Shown: positions 46,190 to 56,202, numbered from the stretch's first letter. The stretch is 64,000 nt of DNA from CAIWHR01 sp963726765 (GCA_963726765.1 CAVSDH010000010.1:124001-188000); one strand, 5' to 3'. Notes: generated by a model from the sequence alone, not told the origin. Numbers and translations: made by a program.

Positions 46190-47518
46190 CTACCGCCTGC
46201 AGGCTGCCTCGACCTCGGCAACCGTCTTGGGTGCCGCCGCGGTCAGATTTTCGATGCCGGCTGGCGTGACCAGGACGTCGTCCTCGATGCGCACGCCGAT
46301 GTCCCAGAAATGCTCCGGGACGTTGTCGGCCGGCCGGATGTACGTGCCGGGCTCGACCGTGAGCACCATTCCCGGAGCGAGCTTTTGCGACGACCCCTTC
46401 ACCCGATAGAGGCCGGCGTCGTGCACGTCGAGGCCGAGCCAGTGGCCCGCGCGATGCATGTAGAACTGCTTGTACCCGCCGCTCTCGAGCACCTCGTCGA
46501 GCGTTCCCTTGCAGAGCCCGAGATCGATGTAGCCTTGCGCCAGCACGCGCTCCGCGACCTGATGGTAATCGTGGAAATCGGCGCCGGGCCGCACGGCGTC
46601 GAGACAGGCCCGCTGCGACGCAAGCACGAGCTCGTAGACGTCCTTTTGCGGGCCCGTGAAGCGCCCGCTCACCGGAAACGTGCGCGTGATGTCCGACGCG
46701 TAGCCGTGGAATTCACAGCCCGCGTCGATGAGCAGGAGCTCGTTCTCCTGCAGCTGCCGGTTGTTGTCGCGGTAATGCAGGACGCACGCGTTCGGTCCGC
46801 CGGCGACGATGGAAGGATACGCGACTGCCTGCGCGCCGAAGCGCAGGAACTCGTGCGCGAGCTCGGCTTCGACCTGGTATTCGTACCACCCGACGCGGGC
46901 GGTCTCCATCGCGCGACGGTGGGCGCCCGACGAAATCTCGGCCGCGCGTCGCATCAGCTTCAGCTCGTGCTCGTCCTTGATGAGGCGCAATGCGTCGAGC
47001 GCCTGTCTCACGTCGACGATTTCCTCGGGCGCGGCGATCCCGGTGCGGGCGCGCGCGCGGACTTCGTTCAGCAGCCCGGTGACCTTCCGGTCCCAGGGCG
47101 CGAACAGGCCGAGCGGCGTGAAGAGCGCCGGCTGGTCGGAGGCGAGATCGGGGAGCATCCTGTCGAGTTCGGCAATCGGATGCGCCTCGTCGAAACCGAA
47201 GATCTCGCGCGCGGCGTCGGGACCATAACGAAAGCCGTCCCAGATCTCGCGCTCCTTGTCCTTTTCGCGGCAGAACAGCATGTGCCGGTCGCCCGCCGGC
47301 CCGTCCTTGCCGGCGACGAGCGCGACGACCGCCTCCGGTTCGGGAAATCCGGATACATAGTGGAAATAGCTGTCGTACCGGTACGGGTAAAGCGAATCGC
47401 GGTTGCGCGCGAATTCCGGCGCGGTCGGCACGATGGCGAGGCCGCCGCCCGAATGTGCATGCATTTGCGCGAGGAGCGCTCGACGACGGTCGCGATGGAT
47501 CTGGTGGACGTTTTTCAT
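46190..47518 (-). CDS. pepP: Xaa-Pro aminopeptidase P
   Basis: Mn-dependent cytosolic exopeptidase removing N-terminal residues before proline. The 442 residues comprise an N-terminal creatinase-like domain (DSYFHYVSGFPEPEA) and a pita-bread domain with all five metal ligands: Asp in LLIDAG, Asp in YASDITRTFP, His in MHRAGHWLGLDVHD, Glu in TVEPGTY and Glu in GVRIEDDV. It is divergent from the cyclo-ligase gene, 88 bases apart. Confidence 0.96.
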   Translation of the reverse strand: MKNVHQIHRDRRRALLAQMHAHSGGGLAIVPTAPEFARNRDSLYPYRYDSYFHYVSGFPEPEAVVALVAGKDGPAGDRHMLFCREKDKEREIWDGFRYGPDAAREIFGFDEAHPIAELDRMLPDLASDQPALFTPLGLFAPWDRKVTGLLNEVRARARTGIAAPEEIVDVRQALDALRLIKDEHELKLMRRAAEISSGAHRRAMETARVGWYEYQVEAELAHEFLRFGAQAVAYPSIVAGGPNACVLHYRDNNRQLQENELLLIDAGCEFHGYASDITRTFPVSGRFTGPQKDVYELVLASQRACLDAVRPGADFHDYHQVAERVLAQGYIDLGLCKGTLDEVLESGGYKQFYMHRAGHWLGLDVHDAGLYRVKGSSQKLAPGMVLTVEPGTYIRPADNVPEHFWDIGVRIEDDVLVTPAGIENLTAAAPKTVAEVEAACRR

Positions 47519-47606
47519 CGGGAAGGCCTTGGGGCGAAGCCGCGATTATATGACCTCCGCGGACGATCCTCGCGGCAAGGCGGGAGACGTGCGATACCAT
47601 CATTCG

Positions 47607-48245
47607 ATGTCGAGCCGCCCGCCCCCTGCCCGCGATGCGCCCCAGGGCACGGCGCTCCGCGACGCCAAGGTGGCGCTGCGGCGCGAGATGGTCGCGCGCC
47701 GAGATGCCCTCGACCCCCGGGTGCGCGACGCCGCCGGCGGCGCGATCGTCGCGCGAATCGTGGCGCTACGCTCGTTCATGGCCGCGCGCACCGTCTTGCT
47801 CACGCTTCCTTTCCGCACCGAGTGGGACACGTGGCCGCTCGTCCAGGCAGCGCTCGACGCGGGCAAGGGCGTCGCCGTCCCTCGCGTCAACACGGCGACG
47901 CGGATGCTGGACCTCCACGCGATCGTCGATCCGGTCGGCGACGTCGGCGCCGGTCATCAGGGCATTCCCGAGCCGTTGCCGCATTGCCCCGTGGCGGCTC
48001 CGGCCGACATCGACTGGGTGCTCGTGCCCGGCGTCGCGTTCGATCGCCAGGGCGGGCGCCTCGGGTACGGCGGCGGCTACTACGATCGCCTGCTGCCGAT
48101 GTTGCCGCGCCATGCCGCGCGCATCGCCGGGGCGTTCGATCTGCAGCTTGTCGGAAAAGTGCCCGTCGGGCCGCACGACGTCCGGGTCGATGCGATCGTC
48201 ACGCCGTCGGAAATCGTCATTCCGGCGCCCCCGGACGCCGGGTAG
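47607..48245 (+). CDS. 5-formyltetrahydrofolate cyclo-ligase
   Basis: Salvages 5-formyl-THF to 5,10-methenyl-THF with ATP. The 212 residues carry basic RRDALD near the N-terminus, LPFRTEWDTWPL, and the signature VPGVAFDRQGGRLGYGGGYYDR. The ATG at 47607 is used because the upstream frame is antisense of pepP. It often lies next to the 6S RNA gene; the 88 bases upstream are too short to hold one. Confidence 0.94.
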   Translation: MSSRPPPARDAPQGTALRDAKVALRREMVARRDALDPRVRDAAGGAIVARIVALRSFMAARTVLLTLPFRTEWDTWPLVQAALDAGKGVAVPRVNTATRMLDLHAIVDPVGDVGAGHQGIPEPLPHCPVAAPADIDWVLVPGVAFDRQGGRLGYGGGYYDRLLPMLPRHAARIAGAFDLQLVGKVPVGPHDVRVDAIVTPSEIVIPAPPDAG

Positions 48246-48253
48246 GGCAATCC

Positions 48254-49459
48254 ATGGCGCGACAGGGCGCATCGGCCACCGCGCTCGCGGTGACGCTGGC
48301 GATCCAGATGTTCACGTCGCTCGCCGCTACGGCGACGCCCGTGCTGGCGCCGATGATCGCGCGCGACCTCGCCGTCCCGCCGACGCTTCTCGGCGCCTTC
48401 GTCGGTCTGATCTACGCAGGCTCGATGGCGGGAAGCCTCGCCTCGGGCGGTTTCATCGAACGCTTCGGCGCGATCCGGGTGTCGCAGGCATGTGTCCTGT
48501 TCTGCGCCGCGGCGCTCGTGATGGTGTGCGCGAGTGCCGCGGCGCCGGCACCGATCATCGGCATGCTCGTGCTCGCGCCGCTCGTCCTTGGGCTCGGTTA
48601 CGGACCTATCACACCGGCGTCGTCGCACGTGCTCGTCCGCACGGCCCCCCCTTCGAAGCTGGCGCTCACCTTTTCGATCAAGCAGACCGGGGTCCCCGCC
48701 GGCGCGGCGCTCGCGGGAGCGGCGCTGCCGGGATTCGCTCTCGCCTACGGGTGGAAATCGGCCTATGTCGTGCTCGGCCTGTTGGGCGTCATCATCGCGA
48801 TCGCCGCCCAGGCGACGCGACGCGAATTCGACGCCGACCGTCAGCCCGGGCGCCCGATCTCGTTGCGGCACGTATTCGCACCGCTGCGACTCGTATTCGG
48901 GACGAGCGCGCTGGTCGAGCTCGCGCTGACCGGCTTCGTCTATGCAGCGACGCAGGTGTGTCTCGCGAGTTTCCTGGTCGTCTATCTCACGGCGACACTG
49001 AATTTCGGAATTGTCGCCGCGGGCCTGGCGCTGACCGTCGCGAACATCGGCGGCATCGTCGGTCGCATCGCCTGGGGCAGCACCGCCGACCGCTGGGTAC
49101 CGCCTCGCGTGCTGCTGGGATCGATCGGGCTTGCAGCCGCTTTGTGCGCGTACGCTACCGCCGCTTTCGGGAGCGGGTGGCCCCCGGCATTCATCTTCGC
49201 GGTCTGTGCGCTCTTTGGCGCTACGGCAATCGGCTGGAACGGCGTCCAGCTGGCCGAGGTCGCGCGCCACTCTCCCGCCGGACAGGCGGGTACGGTAACC
49301 GGCGCCTCGGGCTTCATCACCTTCGCCGGCGTCGTTCTCGGCCCGCCGATATTCGCGGTGCTGGCCGCTGCGACGGGAAGTTACCGGGTCGGCTTCGTGG
49401 TGTTCGGGACGGCGAGCCTCGCTTGCGGTGCCCGATTGCTGGCGCGCGCTCGCCGTTAA
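48254..49459 (+). CDS. MFS transporter
   Basis: Twelve-helix major facilitator, 401 residues, starting eight bases after the cyclo-ligase gene. Typical features are the loop 2-3 motif in degenerate form (GGFIERFGAIRVSQ), GPITPASSHVL in helix 4, and the second-half copy GRIAWGSTADRW. It resembles the cyanate/nitrate-type CynX group in overall length, but no substrate residue pattern identifies the cargo. Confidence 0.85.
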   Translation: MARQGASATALAVTLAIQMFTSLAATATPVLAPMIARDLAVPPTLLGAFVGLIYAGSMAGSLASGGFIERFGAIRVSQACVLFCAAALVMVCASAAAPAPIIGMLVLAPLVLGLGYGPITPASSHVLVRTAPPSKLALTFSIKQTGVPAGAALAGAALPGFALAYGWKSAYVVLGLLGVIIAIAAQATRREFDADRQPGRPISLRHVFAPLRLVFGTSALVELALTGFVYAATQVCLASFLVVYLTATLNFGIVAAGLALTVANIGGIVGRIAWGSTADRWVPPRVLLGSIGLAAALCAYATAAFGSGWPPAFIFAVCALFGATAIGWNGVQLAEVARHSPAGQAGTVTGASGFITFAGVVLGPPIFAVLAAATGSYRVGFVVFGTASLACGARLLARARR

Positions 49460-49715
49460 GTCATTGAATTGCAAAGATCGTTGCGAATGCACCCCCGGAT
49501 ACTGCGTCATGCCCCGCCTTGCGCCGATGGTCCGGCGTCATTCGACATCGCCGCAGGCAGGCCCGTTTTCGCAATGCGATACCATCGAAGAAAACGCCGC
49601 GGATCGCGCTGAAACGGCATCGACGGATGCGGCAGCGCCGGTCGCCGCATACAATCGAACCCCCGGCGACCGGGCGCAACGCGCGGCGCCGCTTCGCCGT
49701 CGCAGGAGGATTCGC

Positions 49716-52370
49716 ATGACCAACGACTCGGATCACGATCCGCAGGAAACGCGGGAATGGCTCGACGCGCTCGAAGGCGTCCTCGCCAACGAAGGACCGG
49801 ACCGCGCGCATTTCCTGATCGAGGCGCTGATCGACAAGGCGCGACGTTCGGGCGCCTACCTGCCGTTTTCGGCGAACACCGCGTACATCAACACGATCCC
49901 GGTCGACAAGCAGGTCAAGCTTCCCGGCGATCAGGCGATCGAGGAGCGGATCCGCAATCACGTTCGCTGGAACGCGATGGCGATGGTCGTGCGGGCGAAC
50001 AAGGACACCAACGTCGGCGGCCACATCGCGAGCTTCGCCTCGGCAGCGACACTGTACGACGTCGGCTACAACCATTTCTGGCACGCGCCGTCCGACACCC
50101 ACGGTGGCGATCTCGTGTTCGTCCAGGGCCATTCGGCGCCGGGCGTCTACGCGCGGGCGTTCATGCTGGGCCGGCTGACACCGGAGCAGATGGACAATTT
50201 CCGGCAGGAGGTCGACGGCAAGGGGATCTCGTCGTACCCGCATCCGTGGCTGATGCCGGATTTCTGGCAGTTCCCGACGGTGTCGATGGGTCTGGGGCCG
50301 CTGATGGCCATCTACCAGGCGCGATTCATGAAGTACCTGCAGGATCGCGGCCTCGCGCAGACCGAGGGCCGCAAGGTCTGGGCCTTCATGGGCGACGGCG
50401 AAATGGACGAGCCGGAGTCGATGGGCGCGATCGGGATGGCCGGCCGCGAGAACCTCGACAACCTCATCTACGTGGTCAACTGCAACCTGCAGCGGCTAGA
50501 CGGCCCGGTCCGCGGCAACGGCAAGATCATCCAGGAACTGGAAAGCGATTTCCGTGGCGCCGGCTGGAACGTCATCAAGGTCGTCTGGGGCACCGGCTGG
50601 GACGCGCTGCTCGCCCGCGACAAGCAGGGCATCCTGATGCGGCGGATGATGGAATGCGTCGATGGCGAGTACCAGACGTTCAAGAGCAAGGACGGCCCCT
50701 ACGTCCGCGAGCATTTCTTCAATACGGCTGAACTGAAGGCCCTGGTCGCGGACTGGTCCGACGACGAGATCTGGCACCTGAACCGCGGCGGCCTCGACTC
50801 GCACAAGGTCTACGCCGCGTTCCACATGGCGGTCCACCACAAGGGCCAGCCGACCGTGATCCTCGCCAAGACGATCAAGGGCTTCGGGATGGGCGAGTCG
50901 GGCGAAGCCCAGAACATCACGCACCAGCAGAAGAAGATGTCGCTGGAATCGATGCGCCACATGCGCGACCGCTTCCAGATCCGGGTGGGGGACGAAAAGC
51001 TCGACGAAGTCCCCTACGTGCTGTTCGGCGACGACTCGCCCGAGCACAAGTACATGAAGGCGCGGCGGATGGAGCTGGGCGGCTTCTTGCCGGCGCGGCG
51101 GCGAAAGGCGGAAGCGCTCCCGGTGCCGCAACTGGCGACGTTCGAGCGCTTCCTGAAGAGCACCGAGGACCGCGAAATCTCGACGACGATGGCGTTCGTC
51201 CAGATCCTGCAGACGCTGCTGCGCGACAAGAGCCTCGGCCCGCGGATCGTGCCGATCGTCCCGGACGAGTCGCGAACCTTCGGCATGGAAGGCATGTTCC
51301 GGCAGCTCGGCATCTGGAACCAGCTGGGCCAGCTGTACACGCCGCAGGACGCCGACCAGCTGATGTTCTACAAGGAAAGCAAGAACGGCCAGATCCTTCA
51401 GGAAGGGATCAACGAAGCGGGCGGCATGTGCGACTGGATTGCCGCGGCGACGTCGTATTCGACCCACGGCGTACCCATGATCCCGTTCTACATCTACTAC
51501 TCGATGTTCGGGTTCCAGCGGATCGGCGACCTCGCGTGGGCGGCAGGCGACATGCGCGCGCGCGGCTTCCTGTTGGGCGGCACCGCGGGCCGGACGACGC
51601 TCAATGGCGAGGGGCTGCAGCACGAGGACGGCCACTCGCACCTGATTTCGGCGACGGTCCCGAACTGCATCTCCTACGATCCGACGTTCGGGTACGAGGT
51701 CGCCGTGATCATCCAGGACGGCCTGCGGCGCATGTACGCCGAGCAGCAGGACGTCTACTACTATCTGACGCTGATGAACGAGAACTACCGCCAACCCGCG
51801 ATGCCCGAAGGCGCCGCGCAGGACATCATCAAGGGCATGTACCTTTTCCGCGGCGGCGCGAAGAAGTCCAAGGCGCCGCGGGTGCAGCTGCTGGGGTCGG
51901 GCACGATCTTCCGGGAGGTGATCGCCGCCGCCGACCTCCTGCAGAGCGACTGGGGGGTGGAGTCCGACCTCTGGAGCTGTCCCGGCTTCACCGAGCTCGC
52001 GCGGGACGGCATGCGCGTCGCGCGCGAGAACCTGATGAATCCGACCGCGAAGGCGAAGCAGGGACACGCGGAAACATGCCTCAAGGACACGACCGGCCCG
52101 GTGATCGCTGCGACCGATTACATGCGCGCCTTCGCTGAACAGATCCGTGCCTTCGTGGGACGCCGTTACGTCGTGCTCGGCACCGACGGATTCGGCCGTT
52201 CCGACACGCGCGAAAAGCTGCGCCGCTTTTTCGAGGTCGACCGGTATTACGTCACCGTCGCAGCGCTGAAGGCGCTCGCCGACGAAGGCGCATTGCCGGC
52301 GTCGAAAGTGGCGGACGCCATGAAGAAGTACGGCCTCGACCCGGCAAAGCCGGCGCCGTGGACGGTCTGA
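49716..52370 (+). CDS. aceE: Pyruvate dehydrogenase E1 component (homodimeric)
   Basis: Thiamine-diphosphate-dependent decarboxylase of the pyruvate dehydrogenase complex. The 884 residues have the ThDP motif GDGEMDEPESMGA ending in NC-N, the HGGDLVFVQGHSAPGVYARA block, the TIKGFGMG loop, the EGLQHEDGHSHL region, and the C-terminal GTDGFGRSDTREKLRRFFEVD. A strong AGGAGGA six bases upstream fixes the ATG at 49716. The 49460-49715 gap has a TACAAT (49650-49655) without a good -35; I see no other element. Confidence 0.98.
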   Translation: MTNDSDHDPQETREWLDALEGVLANEGPDRAHFLIEALIDKARRSGAYLPFSANTAYINTIPVDKQVKLPGDQAIEERIRNHVRWNAMAMVVRANKDTNVGGHIASFASAATLYDVGYNHFWHAPSDTHGGDLVFVQGHSAPGVYARAFMLGRLTPEQMDNFRQEVDGKGISSYPHPWLMPDFWQFPTVSMGLGPLMAIYQARFMKYLQDRGLAQTEGRKVWAFMGDGEMDEPESMGAIGMAGRENLDNLIYVVNCNLQRLDGPVRGNGKIIQELESDFRGAGWNVIKVVWGTGWDALLARDKQGILMRRMMECVDGEYQTFKSKDGPYVREHFFNTAELKALVADWSDDEIWHLNRGGLDSHKVYAAFHMAVHHKGQPTVILAKTIKGFGMGESGEAQNITHQQKKMSLESMRHMRDRFQIRVGDEKLDEVPYVLFGDDSPEHKYMKARRMELGGFLPARRRKAEALPVPQLATFERFLKSTEDREISTTMAFVQILQTLLRDKSLGPRIVPIVPDESRTFGMEGMFRQLGIWNQLGQLYTPQDADQLMFYKESKNGQILQEGINEAGGMCDWIAAATSYSTHGVPMIPFYIYYSMFGFQRIGDLAWAAGDMRARGFLLGGTAGRTTLNGEGLQHEDGHSHLISATVPNCISYDPTFGYEVAVIIQDGLRRMYAEQQDVYYYLTLMNENYRQPAMPEGAAQDIIKGMYLFRGGAKKSKAPRVQLLGSGTIFREVIAAADLLQSDWGVESDLWSCPGFTELARDGMRVARENLMNPTAKAKQGHAETCLKDTTGPVIAATDYMRAFAEQIRAFVGRRYVVLGTDGFGRSDTREKLRRFFEVDRYYVTVAALKALADEGALPASKVADAMKKYGLDPAKPAPWTV

Positions 52371-52393
52371 CGACGATTCGACGGCGGGCCATC

Positions 52394-53716
52394 ATGAGCA
52401 CAATCGAAGTCAAGGTTCCCGACATCGGCGACTTCACCGATATTCCGATCATCGAGATCTTCGTCAAGGCCGGCGACACGATCGCCGCCGAGGATCCGCT
52501 GGTCTCGCTCGAATCGGACAAGGCGACCATGGACGTGCCCTCGCCGGCCGCCGGCACGGTGAAGGACCTTCGCGTCAAGCTGGGCGACAAGGTCAGCGAA
52601 GGATCGTTGATCCTGGTGCTGGAAGCCGCGAGCGCCGGCGCGGCGGCGCCCGCTCCTGCAGCGGCCGCGCCGCCGCCCAAACCCGCGCCCGTTGGGGAGA
52701 CGCCTGCCGTGACACCCGGCCCCGCGGCGGCGCCGGCGCCGGCGCCGAAACCCGCCACCGCTCCCGCCGCGGCTCCCGTCGATGGCGAAGCCTTCAAGGC
52801 CGCGCATGCGTCGCCGTCGGTGCGCAAGTTCGCGCGCGACCTGGGTGTCGATCTTGCGCGGGTCACCGGCAGCGGCCCGAAAAACCGGATCCTGCAGGAC
52901 GACGTGCAGAATTTCGTCAAGCAGGTGATGACCGGCAGTGCCCCGGCTGCCAGCGGGGGAGGAGGCGTCACCGGCGGCGGCGAGCTGAATCTCCTGCCGT
53001 GGCCGAAGGTCGACTTCGCGAAATTCGGCCCGTTCGAGTCGCGGCCGCTGTCGCGGATCAAGAAGATCTCCGGCGCCAATCTCGCCCGCAACTGGGTGAT
53101 GATTCCGCACGTCACGCAGTTCGACGAGGCGGACATCACCGACCTCGAGGCGTTCCGGGTCGCGCTCAACAAGGAGAACGAAAAGGCCGGCATCAAGCTC
53201 ACGATGCTCGCGTTCCTGATCAAGGCGAGCGTCTCCGCGCTCAGGAAATTCCCCGACGTCAACGCTTCGCTCGACGGCGACAACCTCGTCGTCAAGCAGT
53301 ACTACCACATCGGTTTCGCCGCCGACACACCCAACGGGCTCGTCGTTCCGGTCATCCGCAACGCCGATCAGAAGGGCGTGCTGCAGATCGCAAAGGAAAT
53401 GGGCGAACTCTCCGCCAAGGCGCGCGAAGGCAAGCTCGGCCCGGCGGACATGCAGGGCGGCTGCTTCTCGATCTCGTCGCTCGGTGGAATCGGCGGCACG
53501 GCGTTCACGCCCATCATCAACGCGCCGGAGGTCGCGATTCTCGGCGTGTCGAAGTCACAGCTGAAACCGGTGTGGGACGGCAAGGCGTTCGCGCCCCGGC
53601 TCATGGTGCCGCTGTCGTTCTCCTACGACCACCGCGTGATCGACGGCGCCGCGGCGGCGCGCTTCACGGCCCATCTTGCCGGGCTCCTCGCTGACATGCG
53701 ACGGGTGATGCTATGA
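52394..53716 (+). CDS. aceF: Dihydrolipoamide acetyltransferase (E2)
   Basis: Core of the pyruvate dehydrogenase complex. It has 440 residues: one lipoyl domain with the modified Lys43 in SDKATMD, an Ala/Pro swinging linker (about 80-135), a peripheral-subunit-binding domain (SPSVRKFARDLGVDL, GPKNRILQDDV), a second linker, and the acetyltransferase domain with the catalytic His/Asp in YDHRVIDGA. Only one lipoyl domain is present here, but the E3 subunit carries another. It overlaps lpdA by four bases. Confidence 0.97.
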   Translation: MSTIEVKVPDIGDFTDIPIIEIFVKAGDTIAAEDPLVSLESDKATMDVPSPAAGTVKDLRVKLGDKVSEGSLILVLEAASAGAAAPAPAAAAPPPKPAPVGETPAVTPGPAAAPAPAPKPATAPAAAPVDGEAFKAAHASPSVRKFARDLGVDLARVTGSGPKNRILQDDVQNFVKQVMTGSAPAASGGGGVTGGGELNLLPWPKVDFAKFGPFESRPLSRIKKISGANLARNWVMIPHVTQFDEADITDLEAFRVALNKENEKAGIKLTMLAFLIKASVSALRKFPDVNASLDGDNLVVKQYYHIGFAADTPNGLVVPVIRNADQKGVLQIAKEMGELSAKAREGKLGPADMQGGCFSISSLGGIGGTAFTPIINAPEVAILGVSKSQLKPVWDGKAFAPRLMVPLSFSYDHRVIDGAAAARFTAHLAGLLADMRRVML

Positions 53717-55517
53717 GTTCACTCGACGTCAAGGTACCGGACATCGGCGACTTCACCGATGTCCCGGTCATCGAGATCTTCGTCAAGCCGGGGGATACCG
53801 TCGCCGCCGAGGATTCGCTCGTCACGCTCGAATCCGACAAGGCGACCATGGACGTGCCCGCGCCAGCTGCCGGCACCGTGCGCGAAGTGAAGGTCAAGGT
53901 GGGCGACAAGGTCAGCGAAGGCACATTGATCGTCGTTCTCGAAACGACTGCGGCGGCAGCGACGAGAGCGGCGCCCGTTCCTGCAGCGACGGCGTCCGCT
54001 CCGCCTGCGGCACCGAAGGCGGCGCACTCCCTCCGGCGCCGGCCGCCCCGATTCCAGGTGCGGCCACGTACTCGGGCAAGGCGGATCTCGAATGCGACAT
54101 GCTCGTGCTGGGCGCGGGCCCCGGGGGATACAGCGCCGCGTTCCGCGCCGCCGACCTCGGCATGAAAACAGTGCTGGTCGAGCGTTACCTTACGTTGGGC
54201 GGCGTATGCCTCAACGTCGGCTGCATCCCGTCGAAGGCGCTGCTGCACGTCGCCGCCGTCGTGGACGAGACGAAGGCGCTGGCCGAGCACGGCATCGCGT
54301 TCGGCGCTCCGCAGGTCGACCTCGACAAGCTGCGCGGATGGAAGGACAAGGTCGTCGGCAAGCTCACCGGCGGCCTGGCCGGGATGGCGAAGGCGCGCAA
54401 GGTCGACGTCGTTCGCGGCGTCGGGCAGTTCCTCGATCCCCACCATCTCGAGGTCGAGATGACCGAAGGTCCTGCGCAGGCCAAGACCGGCGGCAAGAAA
54501 GTCGTGAAGTTCGCGCAGGCGATCATCGCAGCGGGCTCGCAGGTCGTGCGTCTGCCGTTCATTCCGGAGGACCCGCGCGTGCTCGATTCGACGAGCGCGC
54601 TGGAGCTCGCGTCCGTTCCGAAGCGGATGCTCGTGATCGGGGGCGGCATCATCGGCCTCGAGATGGGCACCGTCTACTCGACCCTCGGCACGCGGCTCGA
54701 CGTCGTCGAAATGCTGGACGGCCTGATGCCGGGAGCCGACCGCGATCTCGTCCGCGTCTGGGAGAAGGTGAACAAGCATCGCTTCGACCGGATCATGCTG
54801 TCGACGAAGACCACCGCCGTCGAGGCGAAGCCCGACGCTCTGTGGGTGACCTTCGAGGGCCCGAACGCACCAAAGGACCCGCAGCCCTACGACGCGGCGC
54901 TGATGAGCGTCGGCCGCGCTCCCAACGGAAAGAAGATCGCCGCCGACAAGGCCGGCATCGCGGTCACCGATCGCGGCTTCGTTCCCGTCGACAACCAGAT
55001 GCGGACCAACGTGCCGCACATCTTCGCTATCGGAGACATCGTCGGCCAGCCGATGCTTGCGCACAAGGCCGTGCACGAGGGCCACGTCGCCGCCGAGGCC
55101 GCGGCGGGCGAGAAGAGCTTCTTCGACGCGCGCGTCATCCCGTCGGTCGCGTACACCGATCCCGAGATCGCGTGGGTCGGCCTGACCGAGGACGACGCCA
55201 AGGCCAGAGGCATCAGGGTCGAAAAGGGGTTGTTCCCGTGGGCGGCGTCGGGGCGCGCGATCGCCAACGGACGCGACGAGGGCCACACGAAGCTCCTGTT
55301 CGACGCCACGACGCATCGGATCGTCGGCGGCGGCATCGTCGGCACGCATGCGGGCGACCTCATTGCCGAGCTCGCGCTCGCGATCGAAATGGGCGCCGAT
55401 GCCGTCGACATCGGCCGCACGATCCACCCGCACCCGACGCTCTCGGAATCCGTCGGTCTCGCGGCCGAGGCGTTCGAAGGTGTCTGCACGGATCTGCCGC
55501 CGCCGCGGAAGCGTTGA
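53713..55517 (+). CDS. lpdA: Dihydrolipoamide dehydrogenase with N-terminal lipoyl domain (frameshifted)
   Basis: E3 of the pyruvate dehydrogenase complex. Residues 1-80 form a lipoyl domain (Lys43 in SDKATMD) very similar to that of aceF, followed by an Ala/Pro linker. The frame breaks near 54021-54025; removing one base joins the linker to ADLECDMLVLGAGPGGYSA. The flavoprotein part has the redox disulfide GGVCLNVGCIPSK, NAD motif GGGIIGLEMG, FAIGDIVGQPMLAHKA and the C-terminal HPHPTLSES active-site His. The restored length is about 600 residues, matching lipoyl-E3 fusions of Betaproteobacteria. The break is probably a sequence error. Confidence 0.94.
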
Positions 55518-55564
55518 CGGGGCCGCTCCCGGCGGATGGCCCCGCCCGGCAGTGTCCGGGAGAG

Positions 55565-55608
55565 TTGACCAGGGTCAAGCCCGCCGGTCCGGCCTTGGGC
55601 GATAGAAT
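55565..55608 (+). promoter_or_regulatory. FNR/ANR-like palindrome with -10 element
   Basis: TTGACC-AG-GGTCAA (55565-55578) has the TTGAC-N4-GTCAA form of an FNR/ANR-family half-site pair. A TAGAAT (55603-55608) follows; the predicted start near 55613-55615 puts the palindrome centre at about -42, the class II activator position. No good -35 exists. The regulated gene would be the EipA-like protein at 55730. Confidence 0.45.
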
Positions 55609-55729
55609 GTCTGCGGGATCCCGCGGTGTCGCCGTCGGATTCCGTTCGATGCGCAGGTGCCACACGCACGGCGCCGCCGCCTGTGCCTGTCCGCAGGTGC
55701 CCCTTCAACCCACGCTAGGGAGACTCGAC

Positions 55730-56182
55730 ATGTCGTTGCAATCAATCGCTCGCTGGACCTCCGTCCTCGCTGTTACCGCCTTTGTTTCCACGCTGCTCGC
55801 TTTCGCCCCGCCGGCGGTGGCCGCGAACGGCACGATCGAGCTCGAGCTCTACAAGGCGGGCTTCATCGTCGGCGGCAGCGGAGGCAAGGGCACGCTCAAG
55901 CTCGCCGGCAAGAGCTATCCGCTCGACATCGGCGGCGTCTCGCTCGGCGCGACGATCGGATTCTCGAAGGCCGAGCTCGTCGGCGAGGTGCTGAACATCA
56001 AGCAGGCGTCGGACATCGAGGGTGTCTACACGGCAACGCAGGCCGGCATCGCCGTCGCCGGGGGCACGAAGGTCGCCGAGCTCAAGAACTCGAAGGGCGT
56101 CGTGCTCAAGGTGAAGGGAAAGCAGATCGGCCTCGAGTTCGCCCTCGACCTCTCGGGAATGGAAATCAAGCTCAAGAAGTAG
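55730..56182 (+). CDS. Secreted EipA/DUF1134-like protein
   Basis: A 150-residue exported protein. It has a Sec signal peptide ending near VAA-N33; the mature 118 residues are almost all beta-prone and Gly-rich, with KAGFIVGGSGGKGTLKLAG, IGGVSLGATIGFSKAELVG and IEGVYTATQAGIAVAGG. This pattern reminds me of the EipA (DUF1134) envelope-integrity family known in Alphaproteobacteria, but the match is from memory and could be to a related lipid-binding fold. It contains no Cys. GGGAG lies eight bases before the ATG. It sits between the pyruvate dehydrogenase genes and rpiA. Confidence 0.72.
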   Translation: MSLQSIARWTSVLAVTAFVSTLLAFAPPAVAANGTIELELYKAGFIVGGSGGKGTLKLAGKSYPLDIGGVSLGATIGFSKAELVGEVLNIKQASDIEGVYTATQAGIAVAGGTKVAELKNSKGVVLKVKGKQIGLEFALDLSGMEIKLKK

Positions 56183-56202
56183 TTCGCCTCCACGCAACAT
56201 CG

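Noticed and set aside
47519..47606. 6S RNA upstream of the 5-formyl-THF cyclo-ligase gene
   Set aside because: The gap of 88 bases is too short for a roughly 180-base 6S RNA and has no long hairpin.
45896..49459. A 1187-codon open frame on the plus strand
   Set aside because: It runs through the antisense of pepP and out of frame through the cyclo-ligase gene, ending in the MFS gene's own frame. GC-rich codon bias opens such shadow frames; only the MFS part is real.
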